Source: an uncultured bacterium
Lineage (GTDB): Bacteria; Bacteroidota; Ignavibacteria; Kapaibacteriales; UBA4661
Assembly: GCA_937899715.1 (NCBI GenBank)
Contig: CALCNX010000084.1
Location: 62,001-126,000 of the forward strand
Reading direction: 5' to 3'
Length of the DNA: 64,000 bases
In this document: positions 16,787 to 27,100 of the stretch, piece after piece
Layout of the letters: every line of letters begins with the position of its first letter
How positions within the stretch are numbered: the first letter of the stretch is position 1
The notes under the pieces: model-generated
Databases searched by the model: none
The model's input: only the letters and a program-made list of their open reading frames with translations
Told to the model about the DNA's origin: nothing
Translations under genes and position numbers: made by a program

Positions 16787-18013
16787 ATGTTTACTGCTAT
16801 ACAAGAATTTTTCTTTAACATCCGAACCCAGAAGTTGCGGGCTTTCCTGACCATGTTCGGCATTGTTTGGGGGACGGTTGCTATCGTCGTGCTGCTGGCA
16901 TTTGGCGAGGGCTTCAAGAAGCAAACGGCAAAAAATATGCACGGTATGGGGGAGCAAATTGTCGTCGTCTTCGGCTCACGGACAACCAAATCCTACGCCG
17001 GATTCAATATCGGGCGACGAATCCGCCTGCATGAGGAAGATGCACGAATGTTGGAGCAGCGCATACCAGCTATTGCCGTAGCCACTTCAGAATATCAAGA
17101 AACAACGACGAATGCTGTTCATGGCGCAAACGTGATGAAACCGGGCATTACAGGCGTGGAGGTGAGTTATTCCGATATGCGCAATGTCTATGTGGAGCCG
17201 GGTGGGCGCTGGCTTAATTCGATGGATATTCAAGAGCAACGCCGCGTGGTCATTCTGGGCGACCGTGCAAAACAACTCCTCTTCGGTGCTGAAAATGCTG
17301 TCGGGAAGACGATTATGATGGGTTCGTCTCCGTTTTTAGTAATTGGCGTGATGCAGAAAAAAGTCCAAAATTCCAATTACGGCACACCCGACGAAGAACG
17401 AGCATTTATACCAATCACGACCTATCGCACGATGTTTCCCACAGCCTACGTGAATAATATGCTGTATCGGCTCAAAAATCCGTTGGATGCTGAGACAGTG
17501 AAAGCGCAGTTCTACGAGGTCATGGCATCAAAGTATCGCTTTGACCCGACCGATAAAGAAGCAGTCTTTCTCTGGGACACCTCCGAAATGGATAAATTTG
17601 TGTTCTACTTCTTTCTGGGATTAAACGTATTTCTCGGCATTGTAGGTACATTCACGCTTGCTGTGGGCGGTTTGGGTGTGGCAAATATCATGTTTGTTGT
17701 CGTTCAAGAACGCATCCGCGAAATCGGCATACGTCGGGCTGTGGGAGCGCATCGCACCACAATTTTGCTGCAATTTCTCGCCGAAGCAATTTTGGTCGTG
17801 ATGGCGGGGGCATTGATTGGTTTCCTCATCGCACTTGGCATTATCAAACTACTGTCAATGCTGCCCATTCAAGATGCTGTCGGGACGCCTGATTTATCGT
17901 GGTCGGTAGCGCTCATTGCCGTTGGGTTGTTAATGGCTATCGGTGTGGCGGCGGGCTTCTTTCCTGCACGGCGGGCGGCGTATTTGGATGTGGTTGAATG
18001 TCTTAGAACGTAA
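16787..18013 (+). CDS. MacB-type ABC permease (MacB_PCD plus FtsX), first copy
   Basis: 408 residues. One membrane helix near the N-terminus (about 20-42), a large periplasmic MacB_PCD core (45-270), then three membrane helices of the FtsX domain (about 285-400) with the conserved ERIREIGIRRAVGA loop and C-terminal FPARRAAYLDVVECLR. There is no ATPase domain on the chain, unlike enterobacterial MacB, so it needs a separate ATP-binding protein, and none is encoded in this operon. It probably pairs with the homologous next gene as a heterodimer. Confidence 0.9.
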   Translation: MFTAIQEFFFNIRTQKLRAFLTMFGIVWGTVAIVVLLAFGEGFKKQTAKNMHGMGEQIVVVFGSRTTKSYAGFNIGRRIRLHEEDARMLEQRIPAIAVATSEYQETTTNAVHGANVMKPGITGVEVSYSDMRNVYVEPGGRWLNSMDIQEQRRVVILGDRAKQLLFGAENAVGKTIMMGSSPFLVIGVMQKKVQNSNYGTPDEERAFIPITTYRTMFPTAYVNNMLYRLKNPLDAETVKAQFYEVMASKYRFDPTDKEAVFLWDTSEMDKFVFYFFLGLNVFLGIVGTFTLAVGGLGVANIMFVVVQERIREIGIRRAVGAHRTTILLQFLAEAILVVMAGALIGFLIALGIIKLLSMLPIQDAVGTPDLSWSVALIAVGLLMAIGVAAGFFPARRAAYLDVVECLRT

Positions 18014-18066
18014 CGTCATCACACGGTAAAACAGTATTTTTCTTCCCTCTTCATAAGAACACCATC

Positions 18067-19320
18067 ATGCTTCAAACGCTACTCCAAGATTTTTGGTTCA
18101 ACATCAAGCAACAGCGCACCCGTGCATTCCTGACTATGAGTGCTGTGGCATGGGGAACCATGACTATTGTGCTTCTGGTCGCCTTCGGTGATGGCTTGGG
18201 GCAAGCATTGGTGCGGAATATGCGCAATGCGGGTAATCAGGTGATGATGGTTTATGGCGGTGAGACCGGCAAAGAGTACAACGGGCTTCCGAAGGCACGA
18301 GAAATAGCGCTTCAAGAAGAAGATGTAAAAGTTTTATGTGACGCTATTCCGTTTATTGCGGCGGCAAGCCCTACATATGGGCGCTCAGTCAATCTTCGGT
18401 TCGGCAAAGAGCCTAAAAATACGTTCTGTGAAGGTGTGAATCCCAGCTTTGGTTCATTGCGTTCTATGTACCCAATAGCAGGCGGGCGATTCCTGTCGGA
18501 AAAAGATGTTACGGAAAAGCGCAATACGCTGGTATTGGGTTCGGATATTGCCAAAGATGTTGTGGGCGCGGGTGTTGATGCTATTGGTAAGACGGTGTAT
18601 TTGAACGATGCTCCTTTTACGGTAGTCGGGGTTTTGCAGCCGAAAAAGCAAATGGGTATGAGCAACGGACCGGATAACCGCCGCGCAATCATCCCCTACA
18701 CAACGTTTAAGCAAATGTTCACCGTAAAACGTCTCCGCTCTATCGTTATACGACCCACCGACCCCGACAAACAAGAATTAGTCAAATCTCTCGTCTATCG
18801 CACTCTGGGGCGCAAGTATCACTTTCACGATGACGACGCACGTGCACTGTGGGTATGGGATTTTGTGGAAGGCGAAAAGCAAATGAACATTATGTCGCTG
18901 GGAATACAGCTTTTTCTGGGGCTAATTGGCTTAATGACGCTGATTGTGGCAGGTGTGGGTATTGCAAACATCATGTATATTGCTGTCAAGGAGCGCACGA
19001 AAGAAATTGGTGTTCGCAAAGCGCTTGGTGCTCGGCGTTTCCATATCATCGGGCAGTTCGTATCGGAAGCAATCTTGCTGTCGCTCACTGGTGGTATATT
19101 TGGCGTGGCAATGTCATGGGGACTAGTTCGTTTAGCATGGATGGTTCCTGCCGGCGATTCGGTTGTTGATCCGATTTCGCTCTTGGCACGCCCCGTGATT
19201 CAGGTATGGCTTATGGCATTTGTTACCTTTGTGCTGTCGCTTATCGGGCTGCTGGCAGGTTATTTCCCTGCGCGAAAAGCAGCAGTAGTGGAAGCAGCGG
19301 AATCGCTGAGATATGAGTAA
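18067..19320 (+). CDS. MacB-type ABC permease (MacB_PCD plus FtsX), second copy
   Basis: 417 residues, same architecture as the preceding protein: helix at 20-42, periplasmic core, three C-terminal helices, ERTKEIGVRKALGA coupling loop and FPARKAAVVEAAESLRYE end. The two share the N-terminal RTRAFLTMS / KLRAFLTMF block and WGTMTIV / WGTVAIV, so they arose by duplication but have diverged well beyond a recent event. Probably the second half of a heterodimeric transporter; the ATPase subunit must come from elsewhere. Confidence 0.9.
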   Translation: MLQTLLQDFWFNIKQQRTRAFLTMSAVAWGTMTIVLLVAFGDGLGQALVRNMRNAGNQVMMVYGGETGKEYNGLPKAREIALQEEDVKVLCDAIPFIAAASPTYGRSVNLRFGKEPKNTFCEGVNPSFGSLRSMYPIAGGRFLSEKDVTEKRNTLVLGSDIAKDVVGAGVDAIGKTVYLNDAPFTVVGVLQPKKQMGMSNGPDNRRAIIPYTTFKQMFTVKRLRSIVIRPTDPDKQELVKSLVYRTLGRKYHFHDDDARALWVWDFVEGEKQMNIMSLGIQLFLGLIGLMTLIVAGVGIANIMYIAVKERTKEIGVRKALGARRFHIIGQFVSEAILLSLTGGIFGVAMSWGLVRLAWMVPAGDSVVDPISLLARPVIQVWLMAFVTFVLSLIGLLAGYFPARKAAVVEAAESLRYE

Positions 19321-19365
19321 TCAACGCCCGTACGAGTAAAACGAAAATAAATAACGAAGCAAACG

Positions 19366-19402
19366 ATATAGCGTTTCCCAAGCTGCTTGAGAAACGCTAT
19401 AT
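19366..19402. repeat. 37-bp near-perfect palindrome
   Basis: ATATAGCGTTTC (19366-19377) and GAAACGCTATAT (19391-19402) are perfect complements. The 13 bases between fold further (CAAGC/GCTTG). It lies 46 bases after the permease stop and 29 before the next ATG. No T-run follows on either strand, so it may be a weak terminator, an mRNA-stabilising hairpin or a regulator site. Confidence 0.6.
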
Positions 19403-19430
19403 TGCTATATGGTAAGCAATCTTCTCTAAA

Positions 19431-20567
19431 ATGAAGAGACTGCTATCGTGTAGCAAAAACATTTGCAGTTCTATGGTGATATTTATGACAGAATCACATC
19501 CTCTGCATCACGGCAAGAAAAGGCGAGGGAGTAGTAAAATCCTACTACTTCAGCAAAATTTTTTGCCGACCGTATTTATCACATTTTTTGTTTGCTTTGC
19601 CATACACACAAGCGCCCAAACGCGGATTGCTTCTCTCCAGCAGCCTTCCACGATTGCAACGGTCTTGGCATTTCTTTCGCTTGAACCCCTTCAACAATCA
19701 TCTTCATTTCGGCAAACGCTTCCTGAGAGCAATATTTTCGTTATCCCATTTCGGACAATGGGCAAGCTCATGGTTGTCGAAGCAAAAGTCAATGGAGTGA
19801 AGGGATACTTTATCGTGGACAGCGGTGCGCCATTTTTAGTGCTTAATTCCAAATACTTTCCGCACCTCGGCACTCCCCTCCGTTTTGTTAAAGTCTCAGG
19901 CGTAACGGGTGATGTGGGCGAGGTTCTGACAGCGACAGTTAGTTCCTTTGAATGGGGTGGTATTAGGGCAAACTCACTGAATTGCCACGTTGTAGATTTA
20001 CGTCATTTGGAACGTCGCCCAACCGATAGTATTTTTGGACTGATTGGATTCGAGGTATTTCAGAATCTGGAGATGCTGATGGATTATGATGAGAACAGAA
20101 TTGTCCTGTATAAATTGGACGGCGAGAATAATCGAATTGAATACGATGCAGATTATCAAGTGCCGGAGTACATTGTTCCTTTCACCTACAAAGGACACGT
20201 GCCGATTGTCGAAGCTACCGTAGCTCATCAGCCCTTGCGCTTCGGCATTGACACGGGTGCAGAATTTAACCTTTTGTCCAATACGCTTGACTCTACTATA
20301 TTGAAAACCTTCATACGCGAGAAAAAGATTCCACTGCGTGGCTCTGGGAAATCCATTCTGGAGACATGGCTTGGGCGCATTGAAGATATGAGGCTTGGCA
20401 AAGCATCGTATCTTAATCAGCCAACATTGCTTACCGATATTCGAGAAACCAACGAAACTTTCGATGTAAAACTTGATGGCTTGCTGGGGCAACCATTTTT
20501 GCGGTATCGGCGTACCGTCATTAACTTCCGAAAAAAAGAACTTCATTTATGGGATTTTTCGTATTGA
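19431..20567 (+). CDS. secreted aspartyl-protease-like (retropepsin-fold) protein
   Basis: 378 residues if the first ATG is used; ATGs at 19473 and 19488 are also plausible. A late signal segment (about 38-62, ending HTSAQ) indicates export. Two retropepsin-type active-site motifs follow: FIVDSGAPF (Asp130) and FGIDTGAEF (Asp274), each opening a domain of about 120 residues, so the protein could act as an internal two-lobed dimer like pepsins or the PDZ-linked bacterial aspartyl proteases. Substrate unknown. The 3' end overlaps the next gene by 19 bases. Confidence 0.8.
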   Translation: MKRLLSCSKNICSSMVIFMTESHPLHHGKKRRGSSKILLLQQNFLPTVFITFFVCFAIHTSAQTRIASLQQPSTIATVLAFLSLEPLQQSSSFRQTLPESNIFVIPFRTMGKLMVVEAKVNGVKGYFIVDSGAPFLVLNSKYFPHLGTPLRFVKVSGVTGDVGEVLTATVSSFEWGGIRANSLNCHVVDLRHLERRPTDSIFGLIGFEVFQNLEMLMDYDENRIVLYKLDGENNRIEYDADYQVPEYIVPFTYKGHVPIVEATVAHQPLRFGIDTGAEFNLLSNTLDSTILKTFIREKKIPLRGSGKSILETWLGRIEDMRLGKASYLNQPTLLTDIRETNETFDVKLDGLLGQPFLRYRRTVINFRKKELHLWDFSY

Positions 20568-21481
20568 AACGCTTTCGTCGCAATTCCCGTATGCTTTTCG
20601 GGCATCGCTACGCCATGAGGATTTGGCTGGGCGCGGTCTTTGTTTGTCTGTTTTTTGGGGTGGTGCTTCCGAATAACCCGCCGCTAGAATCGGAACAATA
20701 TACATTTCGCTTGTCAGGGTATCTTAATGCCCGCGCAGTCTATCTGGCTGGAGCGTTTAATAATTGGAACGAACGCTCAACCCCAATGCTACGCAAGGGA
20801 AACGAATGGACGGTATCGCTTCCCCTCAAGCCCGGCAGCTATTCCTACAAATTTATTGTGGATGGTGTGTGGAGGCTTGACCCTGCGAATACGGAAACTG
20901 TGGAAGACGGAATGGGGCATACAAACTCGTTTCTGGTCATTCCAAGTGTGAGCGGCGCGACTCAATTTACCGTAAAGGGATATTCAAACGCGAAAAAGAT
21001 AGCTGTCGCCGGTACGTTCAACGGATGGAATCCTGAACGGCACTATTTCGCACGGGAGCAAGGCGCGTCCGATAAAGCCTGGATATGCCGTTTGAATATT
21101 CATCCCGGATACTACGAATATCGTTTTGTAGTAGATGGGAAATGGATGATTGATTCGCTCAATCCTGTCACTTCACACAATGAATTTGGTGAGAACAACT
21201 CAGTCCTTCTGCTTCCAAGCAAAGAAGGTAATGTTGAATTTTCGCTTAAAGGGTACAACAAAGCCAAAACCGTTGCACTTGCTGGCACGTTCAATGACTG
21301 GAGTCAGCGCCGTCATCTCTTTTTCCGGCAGGGAGACAAGTGGATATGCCGTGTTCACTTGCCGATGGGAGTGTACAGATATAAATTTGTGGTGGATGGA
21401 GAATGGATACTCGACCCCAGTAACAAGCAGATTGAAGAGAATGAATTCAATACGGGTAATAATGTGCTGACAGTGAAGTAA
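20549..21481 (+). CDS. exported protein with three tandem CBM48/AMPK-type glycogen-binding-like domains
   Basis: 310 residues; ATGs at 20549, 20591 and 20615 are possible, the last giving a compact signal peptide (MRIWLGAVFVCLFF). Three E-set repeats of about 85 residues follow (roughly 53-135, 140-225, 228-310), each with the CBM48 pattern: V/I-A-V/L-AG-F-N-x-W near the start, W-x-x-x-L, G-x-Y-x-YKF-VVDG and a closing Asp-Pro or Ser-Leu-Asn-Pro. CBM48 binds alpha-glucans in glycogen enzymes and AMPK; here no catalytic domain is attached. Possibly a carbohydrate-binding envelope protein. Confidence 0.85.
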   Translation: MGFFVLKRFRRNSRMLFGHRYAMRIWLGAVFVCLFFGVVLPNNPPLESEQYTFRLSGYLNARAVYLAGAFNNWNERSTPMLRKGNEWTVSLPLKPGSYSYKFIVDGVWRLDPANTETVEDGMGHTNSFLVIPSVSGATQFTVKGYSNAKKIAVAGTFNGWNPERHYFAREQGASDKAWICRLNIHPGYYEYRFVVDGKWMIDSLNPVTSHNEFGENNSVLLLPSKEGNVEFSLKGYNKAKTVALAGTFNDWSQRRHLFFRQGDKWICRVHLPMGVYRYKFVVDGEWILDPSNKQIEENEFNTGNNVLTVK

Positions 21482-21501
21482 GAGTTTGGCATTGTCTATG
21501 C

Positions 21502-21533
21502 AGAAATAAATCCCTAGATTGCTATTTATTTCT
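21502..21533. promoter_or_regulatory. 10-bp inverted repeat upstream of the efflux operon
   Basis: AGAAATAAAT (21502-21511) and ATTTATTTCT (21524-21533) are perfect complements separated by 12 bp. It lies 20 bases after the CBM48 gene stop and 31 before the TolC-like gene ATG. It may be a terminator-like hairpin or an operator for the metal efflux operon; no regulator gene is adjacent. Confidence 0.4.
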
Positions 21534-21564
21534 CAACAGCTTTATCCCACACACGCACGACACA

Positions 21565-22881
21565 ATGAAGGTTCAACGATTTGTACTTGCTCTTATCATC
21601 ATTATAGGAAGCGCTTTTTTTCACTATCATCAGCCTCGCATTGCTGCCCAAGAACATTCCACCTCGCTGCAAAACTCATCTTCTGTTTCGGTTCCAGTTC
21701 GTACACTACAAGATTACGAACGGCTTTTCCTCAAAAACAATCTCTTGCTTTTAGCGGAACACTTCTCCATAGAAGCCGCCGATGCACGCACTCTCCAAGC
21801 CTCACTCTGGGATAATCCCATGCTTTCGGCGGAGTTCAATGCTCTGAATCCGCAAAACAACCGCACTTTTGACGTTGGCGAAGAGGGGCAAAAAGCCTTT
21901 GCCATCCAGCAGCTAATCTACCTCGGCGGCAGAAAAAACAATGAAATTGAGCTTGCTAAAACGAATGCAAGTATAGCACGACTACAGTTTCAAGACCTTC
22001 TTCGCAATTTGAAATATCAACTCCGTATCGGATATTTTGACCTTTATTATGACCAAATTGCGCTGGGCAGTGTTACCAAACAGCTCAGTCAACTCGACAC
22101 GCTTATCACCGCCTATACAGAACAAGCCGCAAAAGGAAATCTACCTTACAAAGACCTCGTACGACTTCAATCGCTGTATCTGACCTTGCAAAACAACCGC
22201 ACCACCATCAATGCCAGTATCATTGAAGCGCAGAAGAAACTCAAAATGCTGCTCGCAACCACCATGGATATTGCAGTGGAGCCAATTGCCGCAGAAATGG
22301 ATGCATATCAAAAACCGCTTCGCTTTGGTGTTGATTCCTTGCAAACACTCGCGTTGCTTAACCGTCCTGACGTTGCCTTAATCGCAGCATCGGTGCGGGC
22401 TGCCGAAACGAATCTTTCTTTACAACAATCCGTGATTGTACCGGATGTAACCGTGGGTGCAAACTACGACCAGCGCGGCGGAGCATTCCTGAATCAGGTA
22501 AACATCACACTTGGCATTACTCTGCCCGTTTGGAACAGAAATCAAGGAAATATCGGCATTGCCGAGGCAGAATTGGCGAGAATAAAAGTATTAAACTCAG
22601 GACAAACGCTTGAAGTTCGTAATCAAATTGCATGGGCGTATCAAAAGTATCAGGAGGCATTGCGGAACATCCGTAGTATTCGCCCCAACACAGAGCAAAA
22701 TTTTGAAGCCGTCTATAATGGAATGCTGGATAATTTTCAGAGGCGTAATGTAACGATGCTTGAGTTTACGGACTTCATCGAAAGCTATACCAGCAGTATT
22801 GTACAGATAGCCGAAATCCGTAAAAACCTTGCCGAAGCCTGCGAAGAACTGAATCTGGCGACTGCATTGACAATTTTCTAA
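21565..22881 (+). CDS. TolC-family outer-membrane channel (CusC/CzcC-like)
   Basis: 438 residues. Signal peptide (about 1-30), then the duplicated outer-membrane efflux protein repeat: long helices with NPMLSAEFNAL early and a repeat around RPDVALIAASVRAAETNL. It forms the trimeric outer-membrane exit duct of a tripartite pump. The next genes encode the adaptor and the HME-RND pump, so the operon order is C-B-A as in cus/czc loci. There is no lipobox, so this channel is not lipid-anchored as CusC is. Confidence 0.92.
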   Translation: MKVQRFVLALIIIIGSAFFHYHQPRIAAQEHSTSLQNSSSVSVPVRTLQDYERLFLKNNLLLLAEHFSIEAADARTLQASLWDNPMLSAEFNALNPQNNRTFDVGEEGQKAFAIQQLIYLGGRKNNEIELAKTNASIARLQFQDLLRNLKYQLRIGYFDLYYDQIALGSVTKQLSQLDTLITAYTEQAAKGNLPYKDLVRLQSLYLTLQNNRTTINASIIEAQKKLKMLLATTMDIAVEPIAAEMDAYQKPLRFGVDSLQTLALLNRPDVALIAASVRAAETNLSLQQSVIVPDVTVGANYDQRGGAFLNQVNITLGITLPVWNRNQGNIGIAEAELARIKVLNSGQTLEVRNQIAWAYQKYQEALRNIRSIRPNTEQNFEAVYNGMLDNFQRRNVTMLEFTDFIESYTSSIVQIAEIRKNLAEACEELNLATALTIF

Positions 22882-22940
22882 CAACTCATTTTCCTCCCAC
22901 ATAGCAAAAAGCTCCTTATCCTTTTTTTCTTACAATCGTG

Positions 22941-24050
22941 ATGAACACTTTACAACTGACAAATTCCCGCAGTACGCTTATTATTCTCGCAGTTGCGCTC
23001 TTGACGACAGCGATGAGTTGCACGAGCAAAAACCAAGAGCACGATGCAAAAGAACACTTTGTTCTGACCGACACGATGCTCGGTGCAATGGACACCACAA
23101 CCGTTCGCAATGATTCGCTGCGCAGTGAATTCAAGTTCTACGGTAAAATTGCGGTTGATAATAATAAACTCATTGAGGTTTTCCCGATTGTCGGTGGTAA
23201 CGTTCAGCGTGTATATGCTGCACTCGGCGATTATGTGAAAAAGGGACAGATACTGGCAACTATTCGCAGCACGGAAGTAGCGGGATTTGAAAAAGACTTC
23301 AAAGACGCACAAAATGACGTAGTGGTGGCAAGCAATAACCTCCGTGTGGCGCAGGAACTCTATGTCGGCAAACTGAGTGCAGAAAAAGACGTTCTGGAAG
23401 CAAAGAGCCAGTTAGAAAAAGCCGAATCTCAGCTCAATCGTATTAAAGAAACGTACAACATCTACAACATGAAGCAGGGGGCAATTTACCAAATAGTCGC
23501 ACCGATGAACGGCTTTGTCATTGAGAAAAAAATCAACCAAGATATGCAGCTTCGGAGCGACCGCAGCGACAACGTGTTTGATATTGCCGAGATTGGCGAG
23601 GTATCGGCGATTGCGAATGTGAACGAAAGCGATATTGCCCAAATTGGGCTTGGAATGGATGCTTCGGTGGTAGTATTGAGCTATCCCGATAAAATCTATC
23701 GCGGCAAAGTGGATAAAATCTACACGATTATTGACCCTACAACCAAAGCCATGAAAGTCGGCATCAAACTGAAGAATACGGACTTCCTGCTCAAACCGGA
23801 GATGCGAGCAACCATCCGCATCACGCACACTGACCGCGAGCAAATGCTTACTATTCCAAGCAAAGCCGTCATTTTCGACAAAAGTAAATACTTCGTGATG
23901 GTCTTCAAAGACCGGGAGCACATCGAAACGCGACAAGTAGAAATTTTCCGACAAGTAGGCGACATCACGTACATCCGTACAGGTGTACAAGCAGGCGAAC
24001 AAATTATCACCAAAGGGCAACTGCTTATTTATGATGCGCTCAATGACTAA
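22941..24050 (+). CDS. RND efflux periplasmic adaptor lipoprotein (CusB/CzcB-like)
   Basis: 369 residues from ATG 22941 (GTG 22938 just before it). Signal with lipobox TAMSC (Cys about 28), followed by a charged linker, barrel-sandwich half-motifs (EVFPIVGGNVQRVYAALGDYVKKGQ), alpha-hairpin, second lipoyl half (IVAPMNGFVIEKK), beta-barrel and membrane-proximal domain. It links the TolC-like channel and the RND pump encoded on either side. No His/Met-rich metal-binding N-terminal segment of CusB type is apparent, so the metal cannot be chosen from this protein. Confidence 0.92.
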   Translation: MNTLQLTNSRSTLIILAVALLTTAMSCTSKNQEHDAKEHFVLTDTMLGAMDTTTVRNDSLRSEFKFYGKIAVDNNKLIEVFPIVGGNVQRVYAALGDYVKKGQILATIRSTEVAGFEKDFKDAQNDVVVASNNLRVAQELYVGKLSAEKDVLEAKSQLEKAESQLNRIKETYNIYNMKQGAIYQIVAPMNGFVIEKKINQDMQLRSDRSDNVFDIAEIGEVSAIANVNESDIAQIGLGMDASVVVLSYPDKIYRGKVDKIYTIIDPTTKAMKVGIKLKNTDFLLKPEMRATIRITHTDREQMLTIPSKAVIFDKSKYFVMVFKDREHIETRQVEIFRQVGDITYIRTGVQAGEQIITKGQLLIYDALND

Positions 24051-24122
24051 TCACACCGCCTCTTCCTTTGCAGCATTGTTGACTGTATTGCTTTACGCAC
24101 CGCTTACAAAGACATATCAATC

Positions 24123-27100
24123 ATGACAAAATTCATTCGCAATATCATCGCTTTTTCACTCAAGAACCGCGCCTTTACATTCTTTTGGGTGGGAGTATTG
24201 GTCGTGGCGGGCATTATTGCTTTCCGCACAATGCCTATTGAGGCATTTCCCGATGTTACCAATACACAAATTATCATCGTCACGGAATGGAACGGGCGGA
24301 GTGCTGAGGAAATCGAACGCTTTGTCACAACGCCCATAGAAATCGCTCTCAATCCGGTACAGCGAAAAACTAGTGTCCGTAGTATCACAATGTTCGGTTT
24401 GTCCGTCATAAAGGTCATTTTTGAGGATGATGTAGAAGATTTTTTCGCACGCCAGCAAGTGAATAATCAACTACAGAGTATTTCGCTACCCGATGGCGTA
24501 GAGCCTGATGTGCAGCCACCCTACGGGCCAACGGGCGAGATTTTTCGTTATGTGCTGCAAAGTCCCTCGCGTGATACGCGCGAACTTTTAACGATTCAAA
24601 ACTGGGTCATTGACCGCCGCCTCCGTTCTGTGCCTGGTGTGGCAGATGTGGTTGCATTCGGTGGGCAGGAAAAAGTGTACGAAATCAGTGTTGACCCGGG
24701 TTTGCTCTCCAAATATGATATTACGCCTTTAGAAGTCTTCCGTGCCATTAGCGCAAGCAACCTCAATGTTGGCGGCGATGTCATTGAAAAGAACGGTCAA
24801 GCGTATGTGGTGCGAGGCATTGGATTGTTGCAATCAATTTCAGACATTGAAAATATCATTGTTGATGAATTTGGTGGTAATCCTGTTTTGGTCAAAAATC
24901 TTGCTCATGTACGCGAAAGCTCACTCCCACGTGTGGGGCAAGTGGGTTTGAACGGCAGCGACGATGTTGTGGAAGGCATCGTGGTAATGCGCAAAAACGA
25001 GAACCCAAAAGAAGTATTGACGCGGGTAAAAGCAAAGATTGAGGAACTCAATAACGGAATCCTCCCTTCCGATGTGAAGATGGAGACCTTCTACGACCGC
25101 GATAATTTGATGAATTTTACGACGACAACTGTTATGCACAACCTTGTGGAAGGTATCGTGCTCGTAACAGTAGTCGTCTTTTTGTTTATGGCGGATTGGC
25201 GTACAACGCTGATTGTTTCTATCATCATTCCGCTTTCGCTTCTTTTTGCCTTTTTGTGTTTGAAGCTCAAAGGCATGAGCGCCAATCTGCTCTCGCTAGG
25301 AGCGGTGGATTTCGGTATCATCATAGACGGGGCGGTGGTAATGGTCGAAGGACTCTTCGTCTCACTTGACCACGTAGCGCATAAGCGAGGAATGGAGCGG
25401 TTCAATCTGCTCGCAAAGGGCGGGCTTATCAAGCAAACCGGGACACAAATGGGCAAAGCAATATTCTTTGCCAAACTCATCATTATTACTGCTCTTTTGC
25501 CCATTTTTTCGTTTGAAAAAGTGGAAGGAAAAATGTTCTCGCCCTTAGCATACACGCTTGGTTTTGCGCTCTTAGGTGCGCTGCTTTTTACGCTGACGCT
25601 TGTGCCGGTACTGTCGAATATCTTGCTCAATAAAAATGTCCGAGAGAAGCACAATCCCTTTGTCAATTTCTGGAACCGCGTCGTCGAGCGTGGGTTCTTG
25701 CTCACTTTTCATCACAAAAGAAAGACTTTAGTTGCCTCTCTCGTTTTGCTTGTCCTGACCTTCTTTTCAGCAACGTTTTTAGGAACAGAATTTTTGCCCC
25801 AACTGAATGAAGGTGCGCTCTGGGTAGAAGCAAAATTGCCAATGAGCAGCAGCCTGAACGAAACGGTAAAAATGGTCACAACGCTCCGTAAAGAATTACA
25901 GTCCTTTGAGGAAGTCAACGGTGTACTCTCGCAGACCGGGCGAAGCAATGACGGCACAGACCCCAGCGGCTTTTATTACGTGCAAATGCAAGTGAATCTG
26001 AAGCAAAAAAGTGAGTGGAAACGCAATATCACCATGGATGGCTTGGTGGAAGAAATGGACAACAAGCTGAAGAAATATCAAGGTATTGTCTATAACTATT
26101 CGCAACCGATTATTGACAATGTTGCCGAATCAGTTGCCGGTATCAATGCCTCTAATGCGGTCAAAATCTACGGCGATGACCTAGATAGATTGGACGAGCT
26201 TGCTAACGAGGTTATTAAAAATATTAATAACGTCGAAGGTATCAAAGACGTGGGGATTTTGAGGAATGTGGGGCAGCCGGAAATAAGCGTCGTATTAGAC
26301 AAAGAACGCATGGCTGTTTACGGCGTAACGATTGCCGATGCGGAAGCAGTGCTGGAAATGGCATTCGGTGGTAAAACGGCAACACAGAAATACGAAGGCG
26401 AGCGAAAATTCGACGTGCGCATCCGCTACGAGCAGGATTATCGCAAGGACGAGCAAGATATTACCAATTTGAAGGTGCCCACCATTAATGGGACGAAAAT
26501 CCCGATGAAAGAAATTTGCACCATCAAGAAAATTACGGGACCTGCGTTTATTTACCGTGACAATACAAAGCGATTTATCGGCGTGAAGTTCTCCGTGCGC
26601 GGGCGCGATTTGGGGAGTACAATTGCCGAAGCACAAGCAAACGTCAAGCAGCGCGTTCGTTTGCCCAAGGGCTACAGTATCGGCTGGACGGGTGAATTCG
26701 AGAACCAAGTCCGCGCCACAAAACGTTTGGGCGAAGTTGTGCCGGTAAGCCTCGTAGCGATTTTCTTGCTTCTTTTTATCATGTTCGGCAATATGAAGGA
26801 TTCTCTTTTGGTGCTAGCAAATGTGCCGTTTGCACTCATTGGCGGCATTATCGCATTACATCTGACAGGCATCAACTTTGGTATTTCGGCAGGTGTAGGT
26901 TTTATAGCGCTATTTGGGATTTGTATTCAAAATGGAGTCATTCTCATCACGGAATTTCACAACAACATCAAAGCCATGCTCCCGCTTGATGAAGCAATTC
27001 TCGCCGCTATTCGAGTGCGAACGCGCCCAGTGGTGATGACTGCGCTCATGGCATCTATTGGACTTCTTCCGGCAGCCATTTCGACAGGTATCGGCTCAGA

